A stretch of DNA of 64,000 bases from Kribbella sp. VKM Ac-2569 (GTDB lineage Bacteria > Actinomycetota > Actinomycetes > Propionibacteriales > Kribbellaceae), in contig NZ_SGXJ01000001.1 of assembly GCF_004216905.1 (NCBI RefSeq), positions 1,302,001-1,366,000 on the forward strand, written 5' to 3'. Both the position numbers and the translations under genes were made by a program. The notes under the pieces were generated by a model. The model was not told where the DNA came from. It was given only the letters and a program-made list of their open reading frames with translations, and did not search any database. Positions within the stretch are counted from its first letter, which is position 1, and each line of letters starts with the position of its first letter. Below, in pieces: positions 52,717-61,626 of this stretch.

Positions 52717-54260
52717 AGGACTTCTACGACGTCGTCATAGTCGGCGGTGGGCACAACGGTCTCGTCGCTGCCGCGTACCTGGCTCAGTCCGGTCTCTCCA
52801 CGCTGATCCTGGAGCAGCAGTCGCACACCGGCGGCGCAGCGGTCAGCGAGCGGGTGTTCCCGGGTGTAGACGCGCGGCTGTCGCGCTACTCGTACCTGGT
52901 CAGTTTGCTGCCCGACAAGATCGCCGCAGACCTGGGCCTCAACCTGGAGCTCCGGTCCCGCGCGGTCGCGTCGTACACCCCGGTACGCCGCTCTGGACGC
53001 GACGTCGGACTAATGGTCGAGCGGCCGGAAGGCGCCGGCACCAGGGACTCGTTCCGCGCCCTCACCGGGAGCGACGCGGAGTACGAGGCCTGGACGGACT
53101 TCTACGGCTCTGTCAGCTCACTGGCCGCTGCAGTTGCTCCTACTCTGCTGGAGCCACTGCAGTCGGCGGCTGACCACCGCTCCCGTGTCGACGGCGCGCT
53201 GTGGGACGAGCTGATCGAGCGGCCACTCGGCGAGGCCATCGAGCGACGGTTCGCCGACGACACGGTTCGTGGGGTCGTCGCGACGGACGGCGTCATCGGG
53301 ACGTTCGCCGGGCTGCACGACGAGTCACTGATCCAGAACAGGTGTTTCCTGTACCACCTGATCGGCAACGGCACCGGTGAGTGGCGGGTGCCCGTCGGCG
53401 GCATGGGCGCGGTCACTGACGCACTGGCTGCTGCTGCGCGGCGTGCTGGTGCCGCACTCGTCACCGACGCAGCAGTCACCGCGGTCGAAGCAGACGGGAC
53501 CCGTGGATCGGTCACGTGGCTCGGCGGCGACGGTGAACGATCCGTCGACTGCTCCTGGGTACTGTCGAACGTCGCGCCGTCGACACTGGCTGCGCTGCGT
53601 GGTCAGACGGGTGTCGAGAAGCCGGAAGGGTCGCAGCTGAAGATCAACCTGCTGCTGCGTCACCTGCCGCCCTTGAAGTCCGGTGACGACCCGACAAGGG
53701 CGTTCGCCGGCACGTTCCACATCGACGAGGACTACAGCCAGCTCGAGACGGCGTACCGATCCGCCTCGAGCGGCGAGCTGCCCGCCGTACCGCCGTCCGA
53801 GGTCTACTGCCACTCGCTGACCGACCCGTCGATCCTCTCCCCCGATCTGGTTGCCTCCGGCCACCACACCCTGACCGTCTTCGGCGTGCACTTCCCCGCC
53901 CGTTTATTTGCCTCCGACAACGACTCGGCCCGGGCCGAATCCGCGCGGCGCGTGCTGGCCGGACTGGAGTCGTACCTCGCCGAGCCGCTCGAGGACTGCA
54001 TCGCCCGGGACGCAGACGGCAACCTGTGCATCGAGGCCAAGACGCCGTACGACATCGAGGAATCCGTCGGCATGCCCGGCGGCCACATCTTCCACGGCGA
54101 CCTCCAATGGCCCTGGGCCACCGACCCCTCCGACGCCGGACGCTGGGGCACCGAAACCGACGTCGCCAACCTCCTGATCTGCGGCTCCGGCGCCCGCCGC
54201 GGCGGCGCCGTCTCCGGCCTCGGCGGCCACAACGCCGCCATGACCATCCTCACCCGCTAA
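52713..54260 (+). CDS. FAD-dependent oxidoreductase (phytoene-desaturase-like / PYROXD2-like)
   Basis: 515 aa from ATG 52713, overlapping tenA by 4 bp. N-terminal dinucleotide motif DVVIVGGGHNGLVAAAYLAQ, LEQQSHTGGAAVSERVFPGV (FAD-binding continuation) and C-terminal LLICGSGARRGGAVSGLGGH typical of the amine-oxidase/CrtI-like group. No carotenoid genes nearby, so phytoene is not a likely substrate; it resembles the widespread NAD(P)/FAD-dependent PYROXD2 type. The last ~60 codons are strongly C-ending. Followed by tRNA-Lys. Confidence 0.85.
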   Translation: MKDFYDVVIVGGGHNGLVAAAYLAQSGLSTLILEQQSHTGGAAVSERVFPGVDARLSRYSYLVSLLPDKIAADLGLNLELRSRAVASYTPVRRSGRDVGLMVERPEGAGTRDSFRALTGSDAEYEAWTDFYGSVSSLAAAVAPTLLEPLQSAADHRSRVDGALWDELIERPLGEAIERRFADDTVRGVVATDGVIGTFAGLHDESLIQNRCFLYHLIGNGTGEWRVPVGGMGAVTDALAAAARRAGAALVTDAAVTAVEADGTRGSVTWLGGDGERSVDCSWVLSNVAPSTLAALRGQTGVEKPEGSQLKINLLLRHLPPLKSGDDPTRAFAGTFHIDEDYSQLETAYRSASSGELPAVPPSEVYCHSLTDPSILSPDLVASGHHTLTVFGVHFPARLFASDNDSARAESARRVLAGLESYLAEPLEDCIARDADGNLCIEAKTPYDIEESVGMPGGHIFHGDLQWPWATDPSDAGRWGTETDVANLLICGSGARRGGAVSGLGGHNAAMTILTR

Positions 54261-54320
54261 CCGATTTCGCATCTCCCCGATCCCCCTGCTACGATCCTCT
54301 TCGTTCGAAAGCAACACCAA

Positions 54321-54393
<73 letters not shown>

Positions 54394-54399
54394 CAAAAG

Positions 54400-54430
54400 C
54401 CCAGGTCACGATGGTGGCCTGGGTTTCTTC
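54400..54430 (+). terminator. hairpin terminator after tRNA-Lys
   Basis: CCCAGGTCAC (54400-54409) pairs with GTGGCCTGGG (54414-54423), one G-T wobble and a 4-nt loop, followed by TTTCTTC: a classical intrinsic terminator. Confidence 0.85.
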
Positions 54431-54613
54431 ATGCCCGCAGGTCACCTTTTATTCGACGCTTTCACTCGCACGTCTCTCTCACCGACCGATGTGCTGACTT
54501 CATCTCGTCGTGACTGTGCGTCACGTCACAGGCGTGCGAGACATGTCCCGACTTGCCGACTCTCTGCACCGGCCACGCGTTGAACAGGCAACGCTCACGG
54601 CTGGAGGAGACAC
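54431..54613. other. intergenic stretch downstream of tRNA-Lys
   Basis: Noticeably lower GC than the surroundings at its left end, with no coding-like frame. No second copy of the tRNA 3' end was found by eye. Confidence 0.4.
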
Positions 54614-54715
54614 ATGCCGAGGACACCACTGCCCATCGGAACCTGGGGAGAGATCTCAACCAGGACGGCATCCTCCAGACACAATTCTGGAAGTGGTGCG
54701 ACCCCAAAGCCATGA
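54614..54715 (+). pseudogene. possible remnant of a tyrosine integrase N-terminus
   Basis: ATG 54614, with a strong GGAGGA ribosome site, encodes 33 residues beginning MPRTPLPIGTWGEISTR and stopping at TGA 54713. Actinobacterial integrases of tRNA-inserted elements often begin MxRPPLPIGTxGKI, and this sits 220 bp past tRNA-Lys in the usual orientation. The rest of an integrase is missing, so this would be a scar of a lost element. The match is short and the call is tentative. Confidence 0.35.
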
Positions 54716-54776
54716 CAGATGCCGACGATCACCGTCCATGGACCACGGATGTCTGAGCCACCGACCGCTGGCGCCG

Positions 54777-55115
54777 TCAGGCAGCACGGGCGAGTACGGC
54801 AACGGAAACGAGGCCGCAGGCGGTCGTGAACACGGTCACAGCGAGGAGTTGCCTCCCACCGGGGAAGCCGATCGGCGAAGTGGCGCGTGCGCAGCGGTTG
54901 AAGTGCACATATCGGCGCCGTGCCGCGGACCACAGGTAGACCGAGAACCCAGCGCCGACGAGTCCGAACAATGCCCACAGCGGGCTCCCGAGTAGCTCTG
55001 GGAGGACCCGGACGGATACCAACGATGCCGAGGCGAGAGACAAGGCGGTCCGGCGCCAGGCGAGTTCGGTTCGCTCCGGCTGAAGGCCGACGTCGAAGAG
55101 TTCGCGGTCTGTCAT
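54777..55115 (-). CDS. DUF202 small membrane protein
   Basis: 112 aa from ATG 55115, overlapping the preceding DUF202 gene by 4 bp. LQPERTELAWRRTALSLASA is the DUF202 signature, followed by three hydrophobic helices (LLGSPLWALFGLVGAGFSVY; LLAVTVFTTACGLVSVAVL). Function unknown. DUF202 proteins commonly occur in tandem pairs of a YidH-like and a short form, as here. Last gene of the sulfatase-side operon. Confidence 0.85.
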   Translation of the reverse strand: MTDRELFDVGLQPERTELAWRRTALSLASASLVSVRVLPELLGSPLWALFGLVGAGFSVYLWSAARRRYVHFNRCARATSPIGFPGGRQLLAVTVFTTACGLVSVAVLARAA

Positions 55116-55480
55116 CGCAGCCAGACTGCGCAGACCACCAGTGCACCGACAACGGTCACAGCAACCGCCAGGAGGAGCCCGAGATGTGCTCCGGGCAGAG
55201 GACGCGCGAGGCGGAGCGCGCGTTCGGTCTTCATCCACTCGGCCCAGGCAATCAACGGCGTGAGCGTTCCGGTGGCGACCAGGACGAGCGATGCCGCCAA
55301 CCGGAACCCCGGGTGCAACTGCAGACCCAGGCTCTCCAGCGCGACCCCACCGGCGATGAGTGCGAGGGCGGTGCGGGTCCAGGCGAGGAAGGTGCGCTCG
55401 TTGGCGAGAGTGAAACGTGGGTCAGGTTCACTGCCCGCGCCGAAGACCGTCCGGGGGAAGCGGTCTCGTACGGTCGTCAT
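55112..55480 (-). CDS. DUF202 (YidH-family) membrane protein
   Basis: 122 aa. DPRFTLANERTFLAWTRTAL is the YidH/DUF202 signature, with three helices (ALALIAGGVALESLGL; LAASLVLVATGTLTPLIAWA; LGLLLAVAVTVVGALVVCAV). It overlaps the sulfatase gene by 4 bp at its start and the second DUF202 gene at its end, so the pair is translationally coupled to a sulfatase. No known role; coupling to sulfatases is unexpected. Confidence 0.87.
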   Translation of the reverse strand: MTTVRDRFPRTVFGAGSEPDPRFTLANERTFLAWTRTALALIAGGVALESLGLQLHPGFRLAASLVLVATGTLTPLIAWAEWMKTERALRLARPLPGAHLGLLLAVAVTVVGALVVCAVWLR

Positions 55481-56826
55481 CGCCGCGGTCCCTCGACCAA
55501 CGCCCCGTACCGCTCCAGCTGTGGGTCTGCGGTGCGGATCATCCAGTCCCGCAGTACGGCGCGCATCGCGTCCAGCCGCATCCCGTGCTGCGGCTCACCG
55601 GCGAGATTCGTCAGGCTGTTCGGGTCGGCGATCAGGTCGTAGAGCTCTTCGACGGCACGGTGCTGGTAGAACTCGACCCGCGCAGACACCGCACGGTCGG
55701 TTGCCGCGGCTTCCTGCATCGCGGGCCACGACAGACCCGACATGTTCTCCGCCTGGTACGTCGTGCTGCCGTCCGCCCAGCCGTTCCAGATGTAGCCGAA
55801 GCGATCGTCCTGGACACAGCGCATCTCGTAGCGGCGCTTCATCGCGGTCTCGTGGAACACCGTCACGGCGTACTCGCGAGCAGGGACGGCTTCACCGCGC
55901 AGCAGCGGCACCAGGCTCTCCCCGTCGGTCTCACCCACCTGCACTCCGGCCACTTCGCAGAACGTCGGGAACAGGTCGAGCATGGAGACGAAGCTGCCGG
56001 TCTCCTGCCCGCCCGCGGCCACCTCGCCTGGCCAGCGAACGATGAGCGGCGTCTGCGTCGACTGCAGATAGCAGTTCGCCTTCGAGAACGGGAACGCCAT
56101 TCCGTTGTCCGACAGGAAGACCACCAAGGTCGACTCCGCGAGTCCAGCCGCGTCCAACCGGTCCAGGACTGCCGCGACCACGTCGTCGCACCGTCGCGCC
56201 GAGCTCAGGTACTGCGCGTACTCGTCGCGGACCGTCGGCAGATCCGGAAGGTACCCGGGCGGCTCGGCATCGTCCGCGTCGAAGACGCGCGAAGGCTCCG
56301 GGATACCGGCACTTGCCGCCCCGAACCTGCGCTCCACGTCCGCTGAGCCATGGAACGGCCGGTGCGGATCGTGCGCGTTGACCATCAGGAACCACGGACG
56401 GTCCGCGGCGCGCACGAAAAAGGCGGCCGCTTCCTCGGCGTACCGGGCCGGGTCGCGTCCCAGACCCAGGTCGCGCATGTCGACGATCGTGTCCCAGCCG
56501 AAACGGTCCACGGGCTGCAGGTGGTTGACCTTCCCGAGGATGCCGACCGCGTATCCGGCCCTGGCCAGCAGATTGGTGAGCAGTGGTACGTCGTCCCGGA
56601 TCGGCTGGAAGCCTTCAGCTCCGTTGCGATGCGGCCACTGACCGGTCATGATCGCCGACCGGCTCGGCTGGCAGACCGCGACCGCGACGTGAGCCCGATG
56701 GAACACCGTTCCTTCGGCGGCCAGCCGGTCCAGCGCAGGCGTCACGCCGGCCGGGCCGCCGAACGCGCCGGGCGTCGTCCCTTCCAGGTCGTCGGCCGTG
56801 ATCAGCAGAATGTTCGCTGAGTTCAT
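55477..56826 (-). CDS. type I sulfatase (first of three)
   Basis: 449 aa cytoplasmic-looking sulfatase (no signal peptide). N-terminal metal ligands ANILLITADDLEGTT (Asp pair), formylglycine site CQPSR with Cys52 followed by SAIMTGQWPHRNG, GKVNHL, NAHDPHRPF, and late DNGMAFPFSK. Active only after conversion of Cys52 to formylglycine by a maturase, which is not in this window. Starts 3 bp after the next sulfatase stop. Absence of export signals implies desulfation inside the cell after import. Confidence 0.92.
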   Translation of the reverse strand: MNSANILLITADDLEGTTPGAFGGPAGVTPALDRLAAEGTVFHRAHVAVAVCQPSRSAIMTGQWPHRNGAEGFQPIRDDVPLLTNLLARAGYAVGILGKVNHLQPVDRFGWDTIVDMRDLGLGRDPARYAEEAAAFFVRAADRPWFLMVNAHDPHRPFHGSADVERRFGAASAGIPEPSRVFDADDAEPPGYLPDLPTVRDEYAQYLSSARRCDDVVAAVLDRLDAAGLAESTLVVFLSDNGMAFPFSKANCYLQSTQTPLIVRWPGEVAAGGQETGSFVSMLDLFPTFCEVAGVQVGETDGESLVPLLRGEAVPAREYAVTVFHETAMKRRYEMRCVQDDRFGYIWNGWADGSTTYQAENMSGLSWPAMQEAAATDRAVSARVEFYQHRAVEELYDLIADPNSLTNLAGEPQHGMRLDAMRAVLRDWMIRTADPQLERYGALVEGPRR

Positions 56827-56829
56827 GGG

Positions 56830-58389
56830 TCAGCCGACCGCCCGCGCGACAGGGATGCCCCGGGCTGCGTAGTCGTCGAGCACGTCCTGCCACGGAATCA
56901 CGGCATGCGACTCCGCCCACTCGGTGTACGCCGCCGTGAGCTCCTCGACGAGCTCCGGCTGCTCGGCCGAGAGATCGGTGGACTCGATCCGATCGGCTTC
57001 GATGTCGTAGAGCTCCCACGGGCCGCCCCACGCGCGCACCAGCTTCCAGCGGCCACGGCGGATCGCCGCGTTGCCGATGTGCTCCCACCAGACCGTGCGC
57101 TCGGCGCCACTCGTCTCGGGGTTTCGCCAGGCTTCGAGGAGACTCTCGCCCTCCCCGGGATTGGGTGCACCGAGCGCATCCATCACGGTCGGCACGATGT
57201 CCGTGACATGACCGAGGCTGTGGCTGATCCGGCCACCGCGCGGAACCCCGCCTCCGGGCCAGGAGGCGATGAAGGGCGTCGAGATACCGCCCTCGTGAAC
57301 CCACCGCTTCCAGAGCCGGAACGGGGTGTTCGACACCGTGGCCCAATCGGGGCCGTAGCTCTGGTACGTCGATGCCGGGCCCGGCAGCACCGACGCATCG
57401 TTGCCGAGTACAACCTCTTCGCCCGACGGCGTCGTCCGTGGGCAGACTACCTCGGAGAGGAACGGGATCTCCGGGGGCAGCTCCTCCGCACAACCGCCGT
57501 TGTCGGAGAGGAAGACGATCATCGTGTCCTCCGCGGCACCCGATGCGTCCAGCGCGTCCAGGACCCGCCCGACGCCGCGGTCGAGCGCCTCCACCTGAGC
57601 CGCGTAGACCGCCATTCGCTCCACCTGCCACGCGGTGTCCTGATCGGGCCACTCGGCAGCCGTCTGTGCGTCCGGCAGCCGATCGACACCAGGCACCAGG
57701 CCCTCCTCCTGCAAGCGCCGCAACCGCTCCTTGCGCACCGGTCCCCAACCCGCCGCGAACCGCTCCCGATACTTGACGATGTCCGCTTCACGAGCATGCA
57801 GCGGCCAGTGCGGAGCGGTGTAGGCCAGGAACAGGAAGAAGGGTTCCTCCTGCGCGGCGTGCCGGCGGACGAAGTCGGCACCGTGCTCGGAGATGTCGTC
57901 GGTGAAGTAGAAGTCGTCACCGACCTGATCGGGCACCCGCTCCTCGCCTTCGACCAGCGGCGGTTGGAAGAAGCTCGACGCGCCGGGCAGGATGCCCCGG
58001 AACTCGTCGAATCCACGCCGGGTCGGCCAGGTGTCGCTCGGAGTGCTGAACTCGCTCGCGAGGTGCCACTTGCCGAACAGGCCGGTCGCGTATCCGCGCC
58101 CGCGCAGCATCTCCGCGAGGGTCGGCACGTCCGTGCGCAGCGAGCCGGCGTATCCGTTGGGGCGGTTGTCGGTGGTGAGCACGCCGATGCCGACCGAGTG
58201 CGGATGACGTCCGGTGAGCAGGGCGGCGCGGGACGGGCTGCAGCGCGGCGTCACGTAGTACGAGCTCATCCGGACCCCGCGGTCGGACAGTCGCTGCAGC
58301 GAGGTGGTGTCGATCTCGCCGCCGAACGGTCCGATGTCGGAGTAGCCGAGATCGTCGGCGACGATGACGATGACATTGGGTTGTGGCAC
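56830..58389 (-). CDS. type I arylsulfatase-like sulfatase (second of three)
   Basis: 519 aa from GTG 58389 (aagga site). VIVIVADDLGYSDIGPFGGE, formylglycine motif CSPSR (Cys50) with AALLTGRHPHSVG, FGKWHLASE, TAPHWPLHA, FLSDNGGCAEELP, KRWVHEGGISTPFIASWPG and the C-terminal RRGRWKLVRAWGGPWELYD: the classic arylsulfatase A-like set. No signal peptide, so cytoplasmic. 26 bp separate it from the TetR gene upstream; same operon direction. Confidence 0.93.
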   Translation of the reverse strand: MPQPNVIVIVADDLGYSDIGPFGGEIDTTSLQRLSDRGVRMSSYYVTPRCSPSRAALLTGRHPHSVGIGVLTTDNRPNGYAGSLRTDVPTLAEMLRGRGYATGLFGKWHLASEFSTPSDTWPTRRGFDEFRGILPGASSFFQPPLVEGEERVPDQVGDDFYFTDDISEHGADFVRRHAAQEEPFFLFLAYTAPHWPLHAREADIVKYRERFAAGWGPVRKERLRRLQEEGLVPGVDRLPDAQTAAEWPDQDTAWQVERMAVYAAQVEALDRGVGRVLDALDASGAAEDTMIVFLSDNGGCAEELPPEIPFLSEVVCPRTTPSGEEVVLGNDASVLPGPASTYQSYGPDWATVSNTPFRLWKRWVHEGGISTPFIASWPGGGVPRGGRISHSLGHVTDIVPTVMDALGAPNPGEGESLLEAWRNPETSGAERTVWWEHIGNAAIRRGRWKLVRAWGGPWELYDIEADRIESTDLSAEQPELVEELTAAYTEWAESHAVIPWQDVLDDYAARGIPVARAVG

Positions 58390-58415
58390 AGGGAGTCCTT
58401 CGATCGTGTGAGTCG

Positions 58416-59060
58416 TCAGGGACGCATGTAGGGCTCGAGGAGCCTGAGGAAGAGCCGCACGTGCTCGGCACGCGCGAAAGCGCTGGTGTCGAAGACCCAC
58501 TGGGCGCCGAGCCCGTGCGCGAGGCCGAGCATCCAGCGGGCCACCACCTCGGCGTCGATACCGTCCGGCAGCTTCGATTCGTCGACGGTCTCCTGAACGA
58601 GACCGATCATGGTCTTCATCAGGTCGATGTTGCGCTGCACGAACCACTCGTGGCCCGCGTGGCCTTCCGCGGTACTCTCGGCGGCGAGAATCACGAAGAG
58701 CTGCACGAGCTCCGGGTTCCGGTCGTTCTCGGCGAGTGTCTCGACGTACGCAGCGAGCGGGGACTCGCCGTGCTCCTGACGTTCCTTGCGGGACACCACG
58801 TTGCGCGCTTCGCGCTCCTGCAGAACGGCGAGCAGGAGTGCGGCCTTCGTCGGGAAGTAGTGCAGGATCCCGGCCTGAGTGATCCCGACCTCGTTCGCGA
58901 TGTCCGCCAGACTGACAGTGTTGAACCCGCCGACGGAGAACAGCGACATGGCCGTGTCGAGGATCGCGCGCCGGCGCGCGATCCCCCGGGCCTGGGTCGA
59001 CCGCCCGGCACGTCCGCGCTGTTTGGTGCTCTCGCCGTCCAGAGCCGTGTCCTTGGTCAT
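58416..59060 (-). CDS. TetR-family transcriptional regulator
   Basis: 214 aa. HTH at residues ~28-75 (RRAILDTAMSLFSVGGFNTV; DIANEVGITQAGILHYFPTK), then a helical ligand domain (WFVQRNIDLMKTMIGLVQET; VARWMLGLAHGLGAQWVFD). It lies between the ATPase gene (25 bp upstream) and the sulfatase genes on the same strand, so it is probably the local repressor responding to the imported sulfated compound or its product. No obvious palindrome is seen in the short gaps. Confidence 0.9.
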   Translation of the reverse strand: MTKDTALDGESTKQRGRAGRSTQARGIARRRAILDTAMSLFSVGGFNTVSLADIANEVGITQAGILHYFPTKAALLLAVLQEREARNVVSRKERQEHGESPLAAYVETLAENDRNPELVQLFVILAAESTAEGHAGHEWFVQRNIDLMKTMIGLVQETVDESKLPDGIDAEVVARWMLGLAHGLGAQWVFDTSAFARAEHVRLFLRLLEPYMRP

Positions 59061-59085
59061 ATGCCCCTCCTACCGGGAACAGCGC

Positions 59086-60702
59086 TCACGCGATCGCCTT
59101 GTCGAGATCAGGTGTGGCGGTGAGCAGCGTGCGGGTGTACGGATGCTGCGGATTCTCGAAGACATCCTCGGTCGTGCCCTGCTCCACGATCTCACCGTGG
59201 TTCATGACGGCCACCCGGTGACTGATCTCCCGGACGACGGCCAGGTCGTGGGAGATGAAGAGGTAGGCGAGATCGAAGGTCTTCTGCAGGTCGGTGAGCA
59301 GGGTGAGGATCTGGGCCTGGATCGAGACGTCGAGGGCCGACACCGGTTCGTCGAGGATCAGCAGCCGCGGGTCGGAGGCCAGCGCGCGGGCGATGCCGAT
59401 GCGCTGCCGCTGACCGCCGGAGAACGCCCACGGGTACCGATCGAGGTACTGCGGACCGAGACTGACTCGCTCCAGCAACTCGACGCTGCGGTCCCGGACG
59501 TCGGCGCGTGGGACGCCGGCGATCCGGAGCGCCTCCTCGAGCGACTGTCCCGCAGTCCGGCGCGGGTTCAGCGACGAGTACGGGTCTTGGAAGACGTACT
59601 GGATCGTTCGCGCGAGCGCCCGGCGTTGTTCGTCGCTCCGCGCCGACACCGCCGTACCGTTCACCAGGATCTCGCCGCCGGCCGGTTCGTTGATCCCGAC
59701 GACCGTCCGCGACAGCGTCGACTTCCCGCAACCCGACTCCCCGACCAGCGCCAGGGTCTCGCCGGCCCGCACCTCGAGCGACACTCCGTTGACGGCATAG
59801 AACGGCTTCGGTTTGCGGAACCAGCCGGGTCGCGCCGTATTGACGTCGGTCTTCAGCTCACGGACTTCCAGGACCGTGTGCTCCTGCTCGGGCGCGTCGT
59901 CCCGCAGCGGCGAGTCCATCTTCGGAATGGCGTCCATCAGGCCGATCGTGTAGGGATCCTCGGGCGCGGTGAGCACCTTGCGGACCGGCCCGCGTTCCAC
60001 GATCCGGCCGAGGTGCATCACCACGACGTCGTCGCACAGCTCCGCCACCACGCCCATGTCGTGGGTGATGAACAGGATCGCCACGCCCAGCTCGTCCCGC
60101 AGGCGCCGCAGCAAGTCCAGGATCTGGGCCTGGATCGTCACGTCGAGGGCGGTCGTCGGCTCGTCGGCGATCAGCAGCGACGGGTTGTTCGCCAGGGCGA
60201 TCGCGATCACGACGCGCTGGCGCATGCCGCCGGAGAACTGGTGCGGGAACTTGCGTGCCGCTTCCGGCACGTTCGGGATCCCGACCTGTTCCAGCAGCTC
60301 GAGCGCCCGTGCCTGCGCCGTGGCACTGTCCACGCCGTGGATGTGCAGGGCCTCCACGACCTGGTCCTTGATCCGCATCACCGGGTTGAGCGCCGCCTGT
60401 GGGTCCTGGAAGATCATCGCGACCTCCTTGCCCCGGACCGCGAGCATCTCCTTCTCGTTCAGCCGCAGCAGGTCGCGGCCGTTCAGCCGCACCTCGCCGC
60501 CGGTCACCTTCCCGGGATGCCGGATCATCTGCATAATCGCGCGTGAGGTGACGGACTTGCCGGAGCCGGACTCACCGACGATGCCGAGGATCCGGCCCGG
60601 CCGGACGTCGAACGATACGCCGTCGACGGCCTTCAGCTGTTCGTCCTGGAGATCGAAGGTGACCTCCAGGTCGTGCACGCGCAGCAGGGGTTCGGTGCTC
60701 AT
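59086..60702 (-). CDS. dipeptide/oligopeptide-type ABC transporter, fused double ATPase (DppD-DppF)
   Basis: 538 aa with two complete nucleotide-binding domains: Walker A GIVGESGSGKSVTSR (~40) and ALVGESGCGKSTLSR (~319), signatures FSGGMRQRVVIAIAL and FSGGQRQRIGIARAL, Walker B LLIADEPTTALD and LLILDEPVSALD. Each half ends with the oligopeptide_HPY-like PYTIGLMDAIP / PYTRTLLTATP segment. DppD and DppF are usually separate; the fusion occurs in some actinobacteria. It overlaps the DppC-like permease gene by 4 bp and energises import. Confidence 0.93.
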   Translation of the reverse strand: MSTEPLLRVHDLEVTFDLQDEQLKAVDGVSFDVRPGRILGIVGESGSGKSVTSRAIMQMIRHPGKVTGGEVRLNGRDLLRLNEKEMLAVRGKEVAMIFQDPQAALNPVMRIKDQVVEALHIHGVDSATAQARALELLEQVGIPNVPEAARKFPHQFSGGMRQRVVIAIALANNPSLLIADEPTTALDVTIQAQILDLLRRLRDELGVAILFITHDMGVVAELCDDVVVMHLGRIVERGPVRKVLTAPEDPYTIGLMDAIPKMDSPLRDDAPEQEHTVLEVRELKTDVNTARPGWFRKPKPFYAVNGVSLEVRAGETLALVGESGCGKSTLSRTVVGINEPAGGEILVNGTAVSARSDEQRRALARTIQYVFQDPYSSLNPRRTAGQSLEEALRIAGVPRADVRDRSVELLERVSLGPQYLDRYPWAFSGGQRQRIGIARALASDPRLLILDEPVSALDVSIQAQILTLLTDLQKTFDLAYLFISHDLAVVREISHRVAVMNHGEIVEQGTTEDVFENPQHPYTRTLLTATPDLDKAIA

Positions 60703-61625
60703 TTGCGGATCACCGTTTCGTTGAGGGCGTCGGCCAGCAGGCTGAACGACATGGACAGCAGGATCAGGACGGCCGTCGGCCCGAGGATGTACATCGGCGA
60801 CTGCTCGATGAAGCGGATTCCTACGTTCAGCAACGAGCCCAGCGACGGTGTCGGCGGCTGGATCCCGAGACCGATGATGCTCAGGCCGGCCTCGATGAAC
60901 ACGGCGACGACGACGAAGATCGCCCCGCCGACCAGGATCGGATCGACCGCGTTCGGCAGGATGTGGCGCCACAGGACGGCACCCTTGCCCACTCCGAGGG
61001 TGCGCGCAGCCACGACGTACTCGCGTCCCATCTGCTCGAGCAACGCGGCCCGGGCCTGGCGCCCGAAGTACGGCAGGCCGCCGATCGCAATGGCGACGAC
61101 GAGCGCCGACCAGCCCGGGCCCATGATCAGCACGACGCAGACGCCGAGCACCACGCCCGGGAACCCGAGGATGATGTCGAGGACTCGCTGGACGACGGCC
61201 CCGGCGACGCGCGAGAGTGCGCCGACCAGCCCCAGTGCGGTGCCGGCGATCATGCTCAGCGGTACGGCGACGACGATGATCGAGAAGTCGGTGCGCAGCC
61301 CGTAGACGGTCCGCACCAGCAGGTCGCGGCCGAGTTCGTCGGTGCCGAGCAGGTGCCGTCCGCTGCTGCCACGCAGCGAGTCCGCCGTCTGCTGGTCGTA
61401 CCCGTGCGGGAAGATCACCGGCGCGAGGACCGCGGTCAGGAGCAGGACGGCCAGGATCGTCAGCCCGATCACACCACGAGGAGTCCGGAAGGCCGCCAGG
61501 TACCTCCGCACCGTCGCGTTGCCACCAGGCGTCCGCGTCCGCGGCGCCGGCCGGGCTGACGTGTCCGTGGGTGGCGTGTCCGTGGGTGGCGCCGCGCCCA
61601 TCGTCGTGACGTCGTTGTTCCTCAT
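60699..61625 (-). CDS. ABC transporter permease (DppC-like)
   Basis: 308 aa. A Pro/Thr-rich N-terminus (TDTPPTDTSARPAPRTRTPG) precedes the OppC-like N-terminal helix (GVIGLTILAVLLLTAVLAPV) and the BPD domain: HLLGTDELGRDLLVRTVYGL, IIVVAVPLSMIAGTALGL, the EAA-like loop MGREYVVAARTLGVGKGAVL and HILPNAVDPILVGG. Pairs with the next permease to form the channel; 1 bp separates the genes. Confidence 0.92.
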   Translation of the reverse strand: MRNNDVTTMGAAPPTDTPPTDTSARPAPRTRTPGGNATVRRYLAAFRTPRGVIGLTILAVLLLTAVLAPVIFPHGYDQQTADSLRGSSGRHLLGTDELGRDLLVRTVYGLRTDFSIIVVAVPLSMIAGTALGLVGALSRVAGAVVQRVLDIILGFPGVVLGVCVVLIMGPGWSALVVAIAIGGLPYFGRQARAALLEQMGREYVVAARTLGVGKGAVLWRHILPNAVDPILVGGAIFVVVAVFIEAGLSIIGLGIQPPTPSLGSLLNVGIRFIEQSPMYILGPTAVLILLSMSFSLLADALNETVIRK

Positions 61626-61626
61626 C

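Noticed and set aside
52713..54260. Carotenoid (phytoene) desaturase
   Set aside because: No crtB, crtE or other carotenoid genes nearby, and the sequence fits the broader PYROXD2-like group equally well.
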